The notes under the pieces: model-generated | Told to the model about the DNA's origin: nothing | Seen by the model: the letters and a program-made list of their open reading frames with translations, nothing else | Database searches by the model: none | In this document: in pieces, positions 35,000 to 43,620 of the stretch | How the letters are laid out: each line of letters opens with the position of its first letter | How positions within the stretch are numbered: position 1 is the stretch's first letter | Origin: an uncultured Ruminiclostridium sp. | GTDB lineage: Bacteria; Bacillota; Clostridia; Oscillospirales; Acutalibacteraceae | Direction of reading: 5' to 3' | Assembly (NCBI GenBank): GCA_902490005.1 | Contig: CABUCM010000002.1 | Coordinates: 104,812 to 168,811, forward strand | Length of the DNA stretch: 64,000 nt | Program-made: the position numbers and the translations under genes

Positions 35000-36049
35000 T
35001 CAGCCCCCTATCCTCGTCAGCGCCTCAATTTCTTCCCGGCCCTCGGCCACGCCTAACACCAATTCCACCTTTTTTTCTCCCCAAGGCGGCAGAGTCTCCA
35101 GCGTTCCTTTTTCTTCCTGTGCTTTCCGTCCCACCGGGTTACAGTTTCCAGGTTCCAACCCCCAAACATATTCACAGGCATTTTCCATTTTCCATTGGGT
35201 GAAAGAATTTAAATTTTTAAAACGCACATAAAAGGACAGCCCTAATTTGTCGTTGACAATGCCCGCCGTACGACAGCCGTCCGTCTCCTCCAGCGTGTGA
35301 AAATAGCATTTCTCCTCGATTCCCAGAACAGGAAGCCCCGCCGCGCGATAGCCTTCGGGATCCTCCTGCGCTTTTGGAGAATTTGGTAAAACCCGGGTTT
35401 TACTGGAAAAAAACCGGGCGCCTTCATCTAAAACCGGATATCCCACGTTGATATGATACAAAAGCATCAACGGCTGCTCATATTGACTGTTATTGACAAC
35501 GATATCGGTGATCTTAATTTCCTTAGAGCGCAGGGTGGTTTCCAGCTTCCTCTCCAGGGTATAATTTTCCGCGTGGAGGCAGGCTTCCCGTGTTTTCCCA
35601 CTGACCGATACCACATATTCGCCGTTCTCCCAGCCTTGGCGGACACACACATCCTCCGCGCCGGTATTGGCGATCCGGCCGTGAAGCCCCAAGGGCGTGC
35701 TGCCGATTACGGGATGCTCACAGGGTTCGGGCCCTCCCACATTGGAGAGGCCGCAGGTGGTCAGCATACCCGCGAAAAAATTCCTAAGCCAGTTCATGCC
35801 GCCGCTTTCGTAATACCCTGGAGACGCCACCCCCGGCTTCGCCAGATAAGATACCGGAACCCCCCGATAGGTAAGCCGTCCGATATCCATACCTCTTCCC
35901 GGATATACGCTGAAGCCAAGCCCGGCGTAATTCCAAACGTCAACCGTCTCCACACCGGCGGCCTTGCCATCCGCTAACACGGAACGCCTGGCACCGCAGA
36001 ACTGAGCCATATCTCCCGTACGGGATTGTAAAAATATCCTATCCTCCAT
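35000..36049 (-). CDS. DUF4432 protein (aldose 1-epimerase-like)
   Basis: 349-residue protein of the DUF4432 family, related to galactose mutarotases by fold. Recognisable parts are GRGMDIGRLTYRGVPV (about 52-67), GLSNVGGP, LGLHGRIANTGAE, YHINVGYPVLDEGARFF and the late GLEPGNCNP. Members are thought to open, epimerise or bind sugars at the anomeric carbon. It lies between the permeases and the GH36 gene, so it may act on the released sugar. Start at 36049 has GGGAGG. The reaction is not known for this group. Confidence 0.85.
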   Translation of the reverse strand: MEDRIFLQSRTGDMAQFCGARRSVLADGKAAGVETVDVWNYAGLGFSVYPGRGMDIGRLTYRGVPVSYLAKPGVASPGYYESGGMNWLRNFFAGMLTTCGLSNVGGPEPCEHPVIGSTPLGLHGRIANTGAEDVCVRQGWENGEYVVSVSGKTREACLHAENYTLERKLETTLRSKEIKITDIVVNNSQYEQPLMLLYHINVGYPVLDEGARFFSSKTRVLPNSPKAQEDPEGYRAAGLPVLGIEEKCYFHTLEETDGCRTAGIVNDKLGLSFYVRFKNLNSFTQWKMENACEYVWGLEPGNCNPVGRKAQEEKGTLETLPPWGEKKVELVLGVAEGREEIEALTRIGG

Positions 36050-36100
36050 AATCTTCCTCCCACGTAATAATCAATTGAGTCAAAATGAAATGAAAAGATC

Positions 36101-36958
36101 TCAGCCTTTGACGGATCCCACCGCCATGCCAGCCACAATATACCGCTGGAAGAAGGAAAAGAAGATAATCTGGGGAACCGTAAGAATCATCACGCCGGCC
36201 GCCATCAAGGCATAGTCTACCGTAAACAGGCCCTTGAATTTAGACGCACCCAGGGCAACCGTCTGCACATCCGAGGAGGTAAGCACCACCGATGAAAGGG
36301 GAAATTCATTCCAAATTCCCAAAAAGCAAATAATAAAGCTGGTGACCAAGGCGGGTTTAATGACGGGGACATTAATCCGGAACAGGATTCCCATCGCGCC
36401 GCATCCGTCGATGGTCGCCGCCTCGTCCAAGGTAGACGGGATCGACCGGAAGGCCGCCACCATAATCAGCGTGTGCATCGGGGCGGTCCAGCCCCAGTAG
36501 GGAAGCACCACGCCCCAGTAAGTATTGAGTGTGCCAAGTTCGGAATTCATCATGTAAATAGGAAGAAGCAGAACGAAAGAGGGCAAAATAATTCCCGCGA
36601 TAAAGAAGGCGTAAACGCCGTTTTGCAATTTACCAGAGCCGAATTTCATTCTGGCGATGGCGAAGGATGAGAGTAAAACCATAAACAGGCCGACGCTGAT
36701 GGAAAGGACGGAAACTATGATGGTATTGAGAAACAGCTTCGGGAACTCCATTACCTCCCAGGCGTTGGCATAGTTTATCCATTGTATCGGAGACGGCCAC
36801 GAGAAAGGGTCGGTGAAAATCTCCGTCTTTGTTTTCAAAGAAATAAAAAAGCTGAAAACAATCGGGACTAAAAATAGAACGGCGCAGATCACCAGAACGA
36901 TCATTCGCACTGTCTTTCCCACGATCTTATGGCGGGCCGCTTTTTGATTCAGTTCCAT
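36101..36958 (-). CDS. Carbohydrate ABC transporter permease, MalG type
   Basis: 285-residue inner-membrane permease with about six hydrophobic segments and the ATPase-docking loop EAATIDG (residues 179-185). Its ATG overlaps the last base of the preceding permease stop (TAATG), so translation is coupled. It belongs to the importer for the glycoside cut by the GH36 enzyme. As in the other importers of the window, no ATPase gene is next to it. Confidence 0.93.
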   Translation of the reverse strand: MELNQKAARHKIVGKTVRMIVLVICAVLFLVPIVFSFFISLKTKTEIFTDPFSWPSPIQWINYANAWEVMEFPKLFLNTIIVSVLSISVGLFMVLLSSFAIARMKFGSGKLQNGVYAFFIAGIILPSFVLLLPIYMMNSELGTLNTYWGVVLPYWGWTAPMHTLIMVAAFRSIPSTLDEAATIDGCGAMGILFRINVPVIKPALVTSFIICFLGIWNEFPLSSVVLTSSDVQTVALGASKFKGLFTVDYALMAAGVMILTVPQIIFFSFFQRYIVAGMAVGSVKG

Positions 36959-37833
36959 TAATCTGTCACCTCTTTCCTGGTAAAGTACATAAACAGCAGG
37001 CTTACGGTAATCGCTAAAATAAACTCCGCTACCGAAATCGCCATGCCGTAGCTGAACAGCCTTGAGCCAAATGTGGTGTTATACATATAGGAAACCATGG
37101 TTTCCGAAAGATGGTTCGGCCCGCCGCCGGTAAGGGAATAAACCGATTCAAACACCTTCAGCGCGCCGGTAAACTGCATCACAAAAATCATTTTAAAGGT
37201 TTCCTTGAGCAGCGGCAGAGTTACCATGCGGACCTGCTGCCATTTATTAGCGCCGTCCACAATACTAGCTTCCAGAACCTCGCTGGGAATCTGCTTGATG
37301 CCGTTGGTCCAAAGCAGAATGCAAAATCCCAGCCCGCTCCAAGTAGTAATAATTCCCACCATATAGGGCGTCAAGGTCCGCCCGCCGATCCAGTCCAGCG
37401 CCAAGGCCTCTAAACCGACTGAATTCAAAAAATTATTGATTAAACCCTTAGAAGGATCCAAAATAAACGTCCAAACCAGGCCGACGATGATCCCGCCGAC
37501 ACAGTAGGAGGTAAAAAAGATCGTTTTAAAAATGTTGTTTCCCCTTTTTTCCTCCTTCAGCACCCAGGCCAGGAGAAAAGACAACGGAATTAAAAGCACC
37601 AATGTGGTTGCGGTAATTTTTAAAGTATTGCCAAGAGACAGCCAAAATAATTTATCCCCCACCAGACGGGAATAGTTTGCCATGCCCACGAAATCGTATC
37701 CCCCGGCTCCCCGGTAATTGGTCAGGCTGTAATAAACCGCCACGCCAATGGGGAGAAACATAAACACGACATAAAAGAATAGCATCGGCGTGGTAAATCC
37801 GAGGAATTTCTTCCTATTGTAAACCAGATGCAT
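36958..37833 (-). CDS. Carbohydrate ABC transporter permease, MalF type
   Basis: 291-residue permease with about six hydrophobic segments and a slightly altered EAA loop, EASIVDG (residues 188-194). The start has GGAGGG six bases upstream. A perfect stem-loop lies between this gene and the binding-protein gene. Confidence 0.93.
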   Translation of the reverse strand: MHLVYNRKKFLGFTTPMLFFYVVFMFLPIGVAVYYSLTNYRGAGGYDFVGMANYSRLVGDKLFWLSLGNTLKITATTLVLLIPLSFLLAWVLKEEKRGNNIFKTIFFTSYCVGGIIVGLVWTFILDPSKGLINNFLNSVGLEALALDWIGGRTLTPYMVGIITTWSGLGFCILLWTNGIKQIPSEVLEASIVDGANKWQQVRMVTLPLLKETFKMIFVMQFTGALKVFESVYSLTGGGPNHLSETMVSYMYNTTFGSRLFSYGMAISVAEFILAITVSLLFMYFTRKEVTD

Positions 37834-37851
37834 AAATTTCCCTCCAAACAG

Positions 37852-37893
37852 GGTGGATATCTGAAATGCCCCTCCCGGCCTCAGATATCCACC
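37852..37893 (-). repeat. Stem-loop between binding-protein and permease genes, no T tract
   Basis: GGTGGATATCTGA (37852-37864) is perfectly complementary to TCAGATATCCACC (37881-37893). On the minus strand it is followed by CTGTTTGGAGGG, the permease ribosome binding region, not by a T run. It would act as a 3' stabiliser for the binding-protein message or limit translation or processing rather than as an ordinary terminator. Confidence 0.7.
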
Positions 37894-37916
37894 ATCGTCA
37901 TTCGCTTGTTCAATTG

Positions 37917-39272
37917 TTAGGGAAGCATCGCCATAGCGTCGTCCAACTGTTGTACAGCTTCCTCAGGAGTCGCCGTCTGTGTGATTACGGCGGATACGCT
38001 GTTCCAATAAGCCGTTTCAAAAGAAGGATCGATAAAGCCGGAGATCTCGCCACCGGAAGCGTAATCGTCATCCTTCTTCTCCAGCAGGGACTGCATTAAT
38101 CCAGGCAGCACGGAGGTATCCCCCTCATACTGACAGGCGGTGATAACGTTTTTCTCCTCCGTCAGATAGGTCACTACCGCCGGATCAGACATCATTTTCA
38201 GATACTCGGTTACCGCCGCCAGCTTCGCGTCGCTTTCCTTCGCTTTGCTGCCGACCCAATACGCCCACGCGGTGGCCTTGGTTCCCACCTTTTGGTCGTA
38301 TTCGCTGTCAGAGAACTCCGGGCCCCAGCTAAATACGAAATTATCTACCTCAGAGGATTTCAGCAGGCTTTCCAGTTCCCAGCTTCCTGTGGTAATCATA
38401 GCGGCCTCACCGCCTAAAAACAGTTCAAACGCCTCGCTGTAGCTAGCGGTGCTGGCATTTTCCGGGAACGCGTTTTTCTTAGCCATTTCATCGATTTTTT
38501 CATAAAGCGGCACAGCAAAATCAGCGAATTTCATTTCCTTGCTTAAAATCTTATCCATATTATCGCCGAAGCCATAACGCCAGAACCAAATGTCAAAGCC
38601 CCAGCGGCTGTAAGTATCCACAGCGCCATAGGCGATGGGCTGAATACCGGCCTCATTAAACTTATCAATGCAGGCCAGCCATTCCTCATATGTCACGGGG
38701 ATCTCCAGGTTCTGCTCGTCGAACAATCTCTTATTCAGGAACCAGCCCTGAATTTCGCTCTGCAGCGGAACACCGTACTTTTTACCGTCTGTGAATTGAA
38801 AATGCTTTTCCCATGCCTCATCAGTAAACCGGGCGCTCCACTCAGAATCGGAATCAATCGCTTCGGTCATATCCACCAAAACCCCAGTTTCCGGAATACC
38901 GGTCAGGTTAAAGGCGGTAGCGCCGAACATTTCCGGTAAATCATCGGACGCCGCGGCCATTAAAACCTTCTGCAAATAAACGTCAGCCTCGCCGCCGGGC
39001 ATAATGTTCGCCTCAAAATTGGGATTAACCTTTTGATATTCTTCCAAAGCCTTTGTCGCGGTTTCATAAAGGAAACCTTCCTCTTTGGCGCCCTGGAACC
39101 AGACCTCGATGGACACCGGCTCACCCTCCGCCGCAGCGCCGCTGGTTTCACCAGAAGCCGCTGAATCGGTAGAAGCCGTTCCGCCGTTTCCGCCGTCGTT
39201 GCCGCACGCAGCCGCAGACATCGCCACCAGCGCGGCCAGCATTGCGCATACAATTCTTTTTGCTTTTTTCAC
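37917..39272 (-). CDS. Extracellular solute-binding lipoprotein (sugar importer)
   Basis: 451-residue family 1 binding lipoprotein. The signal peptide ends at the lipobox AAAC with Cys23, followed by an Asn/Gly/Ser/Ala-rich linker to about residue 50 and the binding fold starting VSIEVWFQGA. It is the promoter-proximal gene of the long operon controlled by LacI-type sites at 39401-39414 and 39668-39681. It probably captures a galactoside or similar glycoside for the GH36 enzyme, but this is inferred only from the operon. Confidence 0.93.
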   Translation of the reverse strand: MKKAKRIVCAMLAALVAMSAAACGNDGGNGGTASTDSAASGETSGAAAEGEPVSIEVWFQGAKEEGFLYETATKALEEYQKVNPNFEANIMPGGEADVYLQKVLMAAASDDLPEMFGATAFNLTGIPETGVLVDMTEAIDSDSEWSARFTDEAWEKHFQFTDGKKYGVPLQSEIQGWFLNKRLFDEQNLEIPVTYEEWLACIDKFNEAGIQPIAYGAVDTYSRWGFDIWFWRYGFGDNMDKILSKEMKFADFAVPLYEKIDEMAKKNAFPENASTASYSEAFELFLGGEAAMITTGSWELESLLKSSEVDNFVFSWGPEFSDSEYDQKVGTKATAWAYWVGSKAKESDAKLAAVTEYLKMMSDPAVVTYLTEEKNVITACQYEGDTSVLPGLMQSLLEKKDDDYASGGEISGFIDPSFETAYWNSVSAVITQTATPEEAVQQLDDAMAMLP

Positions 39273-39357
39273 TTAATGATTCCTCCTTTTGTTTATATCA
39301 CAGGGATTTATTTTTCCCGTGAGTTACCATATTTATCAGAAAAGTCTTGAAAACTCC

Positions 39358-39371
39358 AGGAAAACTTTTCG
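39358..39371. promoter_or_regulatory. Partial LacI-type operator
   Basis: AGGAAAACTTTTCG resembles half and centre of the two better operators at 39401 and 39668 (GGAAAAC core, then TTTTC in place of GTATTC). It lies in the leader of the binding-protein gene. Confidence 0.35.
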
Positions 39372-39400
39372 TGACTTACCGTAATCAGTAAAAATTTTAT

Positions 39401-39414
39401 GGAATACGTTTTCC
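39401..39414. promoter_or_regulatory. LacI-type operator overlapping the importer operon promoter
   Basis: GGAATACGTTTTCC is the reverse complement of GGAAAACGTATTCC and matches the site at 39668-39681 in 13 of 14 bases. It lies immediately downstream of the -10 box of the importer promoter, over the start of transcription, so binding would block it. A LacI-family gene is encoded divergently 290 bases away. Confidence 0.75.
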
Positions 39415-39416
39415 AT

Positions 39417-39445
39417 AGTATACTTTAATATTCACAGGTTGTCAA
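39417..39445 (-). promoter_or_regulatory. Promoter of the GH36 importer/catabolism operon
   Basis: On the minus strand TTGACA (39440-39445), 17 bases, TATACT (39417-39422): a near-consensus housekeeping promoter. With the operator directly after it, this fits a strong promoter kept off by a repressor. The leader to the start codon at 39272 is about 138 bases. Confidence 0.82.
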
Positions 39446-39540
39446 TACTTATTTTCTCAATTTTTAATCTTTTTAGTTTTAAATTCATATTTATTAAACA
39501 TATAATTGAATAAATATGACTAAACATCACAATATATTTA

Positions 39541-39554
39541 ATGAAACGTTTTCT
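39541..39554. promoter_or_regulatory. Weaker LacI-type operator in the divergent region
   Basis: ATGAAACGTTTTCT shares the AACGT centre and TTCT side with the other two operators. It is roughly midway between them (140 and 127 bases), which would allow looping. AT-rich surroundings make it less sure. Confidence 0.4.
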
Positions 39555-39614
39555 ATTTATGAAATCATTTTAACATTGACGAAATTTCTATTATTTTTCG
39601 TAAAATTTAACCTA

Positions 39615-39643
39615 TTGACAAATAATCCTAGATATATGATAAT
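39615..39643 (+). promoter_or_regulatory. Promoter of the LacI-family regulator gene
   Basis: TTGACA (39615-39620), 17 bases, GATAAT (39638-39643). Transcription would start near 39650, and the operator at 39668-39681 lies about 20 bases into the message, suggesting autoregulation. Confidence 0.7.
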
Positions 39644-39667
39644 AATAACATTAAAAAAGCACCTTTA

Positions 39668-39681
39668 GGAAAACGTATTCT
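39668..39681. promoter_or_regulatory. LacI-type operator in the regulator gene leader
   Basis: GGAAAACGTATTCT, matching the operator at 39401-39414 on the opposite strand in 13 of 14 positions. It sits between the regulator promoter and its ribosome binding site at about 39691-39699. Confidence 0.72.
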
Positions 39682-39705
39682 TGAACGATAAGAGGGGGTG
39701 TCAAT

Positions 39706-40725
39706 ATGGCGACAAAGCGCGTTACAGTAAAAGATATCGCAAATCAATTAAATATTTCTGTCGGAACCGTCAGCAAAGCACTCTCCGGAAAGCCAGGCAT
39801 CAGCGCCGATATGAGAGATAAAATCTTCCGCACATCAGAGGCCATGGGTTACAATGTAAACCGATTGGCGCAAAGCCTTGCCCGCAAGCCTATTCGCATC
39901 GCCATCGTCTATCCCTTAGCCTGGGAACAGTATTATGGCGATATTATCCAGGGAATGAACGACGCTTTAGAATCTTTACGGGATTATAATGTTACCGGTG
40001 AGTTTATTCAATTCACCAGTCTTTATTCTACTGACGAGTTATTTCAAATTTCTGATGAACTTATCCAAAAGGAAGCGGACGCCGTCATACTATGTCCAGC
40101 ATCCGTGACTGCCTGCAAGCCCTGTCTACAAAAGCTGAAAGCGCATAATATCCCCGTGTTTCTTGTTGGTAACGATTTCGATCCCGAGGACCGCGCTGGG
40201 TGTGTGCGCGTCAACGCTCAAATGGCCGGTCGCCTGGCCTCTGAAATCTTATGTTATATCACGCCGGCGGAATCTAATTTAGTGATCTTTATCGGAGATC
40301 TCAGTATTTTGGAGCACCGTGAAAAGGTAGAAGGCTTTAAAAGCGAATTGCTCAAAGGCCACTATCTTCTGCAAACCTATGAAACACACGACGAGCCGGA
40401 GGTAGCCGCTTTATTAACTAAAAAAGCCCTGAGGGAAATTCCTAACATACAAGGCATTTATATTGCCACAGGCAATTCTCTGACAATTTGTGATGTTCTC
40501 AAAAACGAGAAAGTGGATCACAAAATCAAAGTAATCGCCACAGACTTGTACGATACTATGATTCCCTATATCCAGGACAGAACCATCAACGCTATTATCT
40601 ATCAGCATCCAGGCGAACAGGGACGCAAGGCGGTTATGCAGTGTTACCGCTATATTATTGATCGTAGTATAGACACCTCACAGGTTCTGATAAATCCCCG
40701 GGCTGTTTTCCGCAGTAATCTTTGA
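39706..40725 (+). CDS. LacI-family transcriptional regulator
   Basis: 339 residues. The N-terminal LacI headpiece includes VTVKDIANQLNISVGTVSKALSG (helix-turn-helix at about 6-25, written here by its motif), a hinge region near 55-65, and a periplasmic-binding-protein-like effector domain (about 62-335). It binds DNA as a dimer and responds to a sugar effector. It is transcribed divergently from the importer/GH36 operon, and near-identical operators lie at both promoters, so it most likely represses that operon and its own gene. Its leader has a good GAGGGGGTG site. Confidence 0.93.
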   Translation: MATKRVTVKDIANQLNISVGTVSKALSGKPGISADMRDKIFRTSEAMGYNVNRLAQSLARKPIRIAIVYPLAWEQYYGDIIQGMNDALESLRDYNVTGEFIQFTSLYSTDELFQISDELIQKEADAVILCPASVTACKPCLQKLKAHNIPVFLVGNDFDPEDRAGCVRVNAQMAGRLASEILCYITPAESNLVIFIGDLSILEHREKVEGFKSELLKGHYLLQTYETHDEPEVAALLTKKALREIPNIQGIYIATGNSLTICDVLKNEKVDHKIKVIATDLYDTMIPYIQDRTINAIIYQHPGEQGRKAVMQCYRYIIDRSIDTSQVLINPRAVFRSNL

Positions 40726-40946
40726 ATCGCGATACCGGCGGCAGCCCCATATGTTTTAATTTATGTCGAGGGATTATCCCGGATTAAGAAGCTGTCGGAC
40801 AAAATCTTTTGGCCACCGAGGAAAAGATACTGTTTAGTGATTGCCATCTGTTTGCTCCCTCTTTACGGGAAATTAAACCTTTCCTTTCCGGTAAGCCACA
40901 AACCAAGCAGAAAATATAAACTTTTTATTATTGCTTAACAAAAAAC

Positions 40947-40984
40947 AAAAAGAGCCTCCCTGTTAAAAACAGGGAGGCTCTTTT
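40947..40984 (+). terminator. Terminator downstream of the LacI gene
   Basis: AAAAGAGCCTCCCTGTT (40948-40964) pairs with 40968-40984 over a three-base AAA loop, followed on the plus strand by CCTTTT. It lies 220 bases after the regulator stop; the bases between (40726-40946) show nothing recognisable. The stem is A-rich on the left arm, so it also works for minus-strand transcription coming from the glycosidase at 41479. Confidence 0.8.
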
Positions 40985-41333
40985 CCTTTTCGGGAGCTAC
41001 ATTCACCATGAGACAGCTTCGAAAAATCAGTTCTAAAAGCCCCAGAAGCCCGCATAAATACTAAAAAATCCGGGTGATATCTATTTCGATGTCCCTGCTT
41101 GAGTTTGCGTCACAAAAAAGATACCCGTTCCGGCGCAGCCCCAAAAGAAAACGCACCCACAAAGAGGGGTGTGCGGCTTGGGCGCGGCAACTTGCCGCTG
41201 TGTGGCCGTGACGAAATTGTCGGCTTTTACTCTAGCGCCGTTTAAGGGGAATTCATTAGTCAAAAATCAAAATGAACTAAAAGCCGAGAATTCCCGGTTC
41301 AGAATAGATACATTTGATTGTTTTTACAACCCG
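40985..41333. other. Intergenic region with GC-rich inverted repeats
   Basis: No supported gene. The segment 41100-41215 contains several short dyads, the best GCGGCAA (41184-41190) and TTGCCGC (41192-41198), and GTCAC/GTGAC near its ends (41113 and 41208). A 60-codon minus-strand open frame at 41081-41263 has no ribosome binding site and is not called as a gene. It may be a relic of a repeated element. Confidence 0.45.
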
Positions 41334-41473
41334 TTTTTCTGTTTTTTACTTTTTGTTTTCCCATTTCTATTAAAAGGGATAAACCTCGAACTATGGCTTA
41401 AACGCTGGGTTTTAGCATAGAAAAAGAGGCCGGAATTCGGATTGTCTTACTTTTGAGCTTCAAGTTTCGTTCC
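41334..41473. repeat. Dispersed ~140-base repeat, copy A (3' flank of glycosidase gene)
   Basis: About 80 percent identical by eye to 52735-52875, with shared runs such as GATAAACCTCGAA and TAGCATAGAAAAAGAGG. Both copies start six to ten bases after the stop codon of a minus-strand glycosidase gene. On the minus strand the gene-proximal end can fold to a hairpin followed by CTCTTTTTC, so it doubles as a 3' end signal. The hairpin of this copy is less complete than in copy B. Confidence 0.75.
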
Positions 41474-41478
41474 TTCTT

Positions 41479-43620
41479 CTACCCTTCATTAGTAGAAATA
41501 ACGACCTGTTTCCCCCGCCAGAAAAATTTGGCGGTTAAGTCCTGGTCTTGTAAATTTCGAGGCAGATTAGGCGAGGCCGTATATCCGTCTAACGTAAAAG
41601 AGACACCCATTAAACCACAAATTAGATACTCTATCAGAGTAGGATCGCCTGCCCATGTACAAAGCCACGGCACCCCATAAGGATAGAGATACTTCTCAGC
41701 ATAATAAAATGGGGCGGGCATTTGGAAATGATTATAAAGCGTCTCCGGTAACTGGGAACAGACAATTTCATATGCTTTCTGAGGATTCCCCGCTCGTATC
41801 CAGTTTAATGCAAATAGGTTAGTAAGTTCCGGCCACGCTGACAGAAGCCAGGTCGCCGTGCTTCCTACGCTTAAATCGGAAAGTCCGTCAGTAGAGTTTA
41901 AAATATAATCGCTGTCCAGTCCAGACTCGGGAATGATTCTAACACCATAAGACAGACATCGGTCAGCACAGATCTCCAGTGGTTTTTCACTGCTTTCGAT
42001 CCCGGTGATATTGGCCCAGACCTGGGTATGCACCCAAAAATCTTCTAAATCTCCTCCGCGCATACTACCGTCAGAAAACAAATGCTCTCCATATAATCCT
42101 GTATCAGAACAGTAAAAAATCTTCTGGATATTTTCTTTAAGCGCTTTCGCTTCTTTTTCATAAAAATCAGCCTGGCCATGTCCAATATGGCGCAAAATAT
42201 CGGTCAACTTCCACAGCGCCCAATAAACCGCAAAACTGATTTGGGCTTGTGCCGTCACCTTTGGCGGCCAGGCATCCAGCCAGCCACAGGGTTTCATCAC
42301 GCCCTGTTTTGTTTTTCCTTGCAAAAGCCATTCTCCTGCTTTCAAGACACAGGCTAAAATTGATTTTTTCTCTCCTGTTTCCTTTAGGATTACCGTTTCT
42401 TGCAAGAAAGAGAAATCCCCTGAAAAACATAAATAGCGGTGTATTCCCAACAAATAGTGCGCGTTGGAATAAGGTCCGTCATAATGATGTTTGCCCCCTC
42501 CGGTTTTTAACTGAAAGCAAACGCTTCCGTCCTTTCCCATCAAGGCGGAAAACGCCTTTAATTCCGATTTTACAGAAGCATATTCCCCGGCCAGCAAAGC
42601 CGGGAAATACATCTGATAGCTTTGGTGGGGCTTACAGCAGTCGCCATAACCATGATCAGGCCGCCCATGAGTAAATATAATTTCTTCATTTTCTCCAAAG
42701 GTTCTGGAAAAAATGCTGTTGTGCATACTGTAATAAAACTGGCGTTCCAGCCTGCGGTCCCGCGGACAAGAAAAAGAAACCCTTTCTAGAATTTCTTCCC
42801 ACTCTTCTCCTTTGCAAGGTTTTTCCGCCCTTGCCTGTGTTTCAAAGGCCCTGATTTCAAGAGGTGTTGAACCATCGTACTCTCCTAGAAAGACTTTTGA
42901 AAACTCTTTCTCATTAAACAAGCGGTCGCACAGCAAAAGAGGCTTTTCCTTCACCGGAGAAACTTTTCCTGCCCCTTCACTTAAAGAAACCGGAAAGCAA
43001 AATTCCAAATCTCCTGTTTTTCCCCTGGCTGTCCGCGGCGGGTCCGCAGTAACAGAGTTATTTTTTGCCACGATAGGATCAAAAATAGGATAATGCTTTA
43101 CTTTTGCCAAAACTTTGCCCGCCTCCGTCCGAACCGTCTTTAGAGGCAGTACAAGATAGGGAAATAATAGAACTGGATCCTGAAAATTCTCTAACTTGAT
43201 GATAATTCTAGCAAAATCCGCTTTATTAGGCAATGAAAAGCGAAAAAGAACCGTTCCTTGAGGCAGCGAATATTCTCGCCATACCGCGCCGGGCTCGTAG
43301 TAAATTTTTCTTTTTATCATGCCGTCTCTTAAGTCTACTGTTTTCCCTGCTATCCGCACACAGGCAGACAAATCAAACCAGGTTCGCAAATCGTCTATCA
43401 TGGGTATTACGCCGATACCGCGGTCGGTAATATCCCAGCACAAATATTGGTTCTGAAGAAAAGCTGTCATAGAACATTTTCCTGGCACCCCTTCCTGAGC
43501 CCACATCTGACGCCGAGTATCAAAAAACATATCTTTCGTATTGACATTTTCCCATAATGTCTCAATCCGGCGGCGGATATCCTGATAAAATTCATTTTTT
43601 TCCCACGGGAATGATTTCAT
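41479..43620 (-). CDS. (alpha/alpha)-toroid glycosidase-like protein
   Basis: 713-residue cytoplasmic protein. The N-terminal half (to about residue 270) is beta-rich; the C-terminal half is an (alpha/alpha)6-barrel-like region with THGRPDHGYGDCCKPHQSY (about 333-351), KHHYDGPYSNAHYLLGIH and GWLDAWPPKVTAQAQ, reminiscent of GH94, debranching-enzyme and related clan members. I cannot fix the family. No signal peptide is present, so it acts on imported glycosides. It overlaps the DUF1680 glycosidase by four bases and is the last gene of the operon. Aspartate residues in RPDHGYGD and GWLDAW are candidates for catalysis, based on conservation of position in such barrels only. Confidence 0.7.
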   Translation of the reverse strand: MKSFPWEKNEFYQDIRRRIETLWENVNTKDMFFDTRRQMWAQEGVPGKCSMTAFLQNQYLCWDITDRGIGVIPMIDDLRTWFDLSACVRIAGKTVDLRDGMIKRKIYYEPGAVWREYSLPQGTVLFRFSLPNKADFARIIIKLENFQDPVLLFPYLVLPLKTVRTEAGKVLAKVKHYPIFDPIVAKNNSVTADPPRTARGKTGDLEFCFPVSLSEGAGKVSPVKEKPLLLCDRLFNEKEFSKVFLGEYDGSTPLEIRAFETQARAEKPCKGEEWEEILERVSFSCPRDRRLERQFYYSMHNSIFSRTFGENEEIIFTHGRPDHGYGDCCKPHQSYQMYFPALLAGEYASVKSELKAFSALMGKDGSVCFQLKTGGGKHHYDGPYSNAHYLLGIHRYLCFSGDFSFLQETVILKETGEKKSILACVLKAGEWLLQGKTKQGVMKPCGWLDAWPPKVTAQAQISFAVYWALWKLTDILRHIGHGQADFYEKEAKALKENIQKIFYCSDTGLYGEHLFSDGSMRGGDLEDFWVHTQVWANITGIESSEKPLEICADRCLSYGVRIIPESGLDSDYILNSTDGLSDLSVGSTATWLLSAWPELTNLFALNWIRAGNPQKAYEIVCSQLPETLYNHFQMPAPFYYAEKYLYPYGVPWLCTWAGDPTLIEYLICGLMGVSFTLDGYTASPNLPRNLQDQDLTAKFFWRGKQVVISTNEG

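Noticed and set aside
41081..41263. 60-codon open frame on the minus strand in the intergenic region after the LacI gene
   Set aside because: It has no ribosome binding site, lies in a segment with GC-rich inverted repeats, and its reading looks like a translation of repeat DNA. Not called as a gene.
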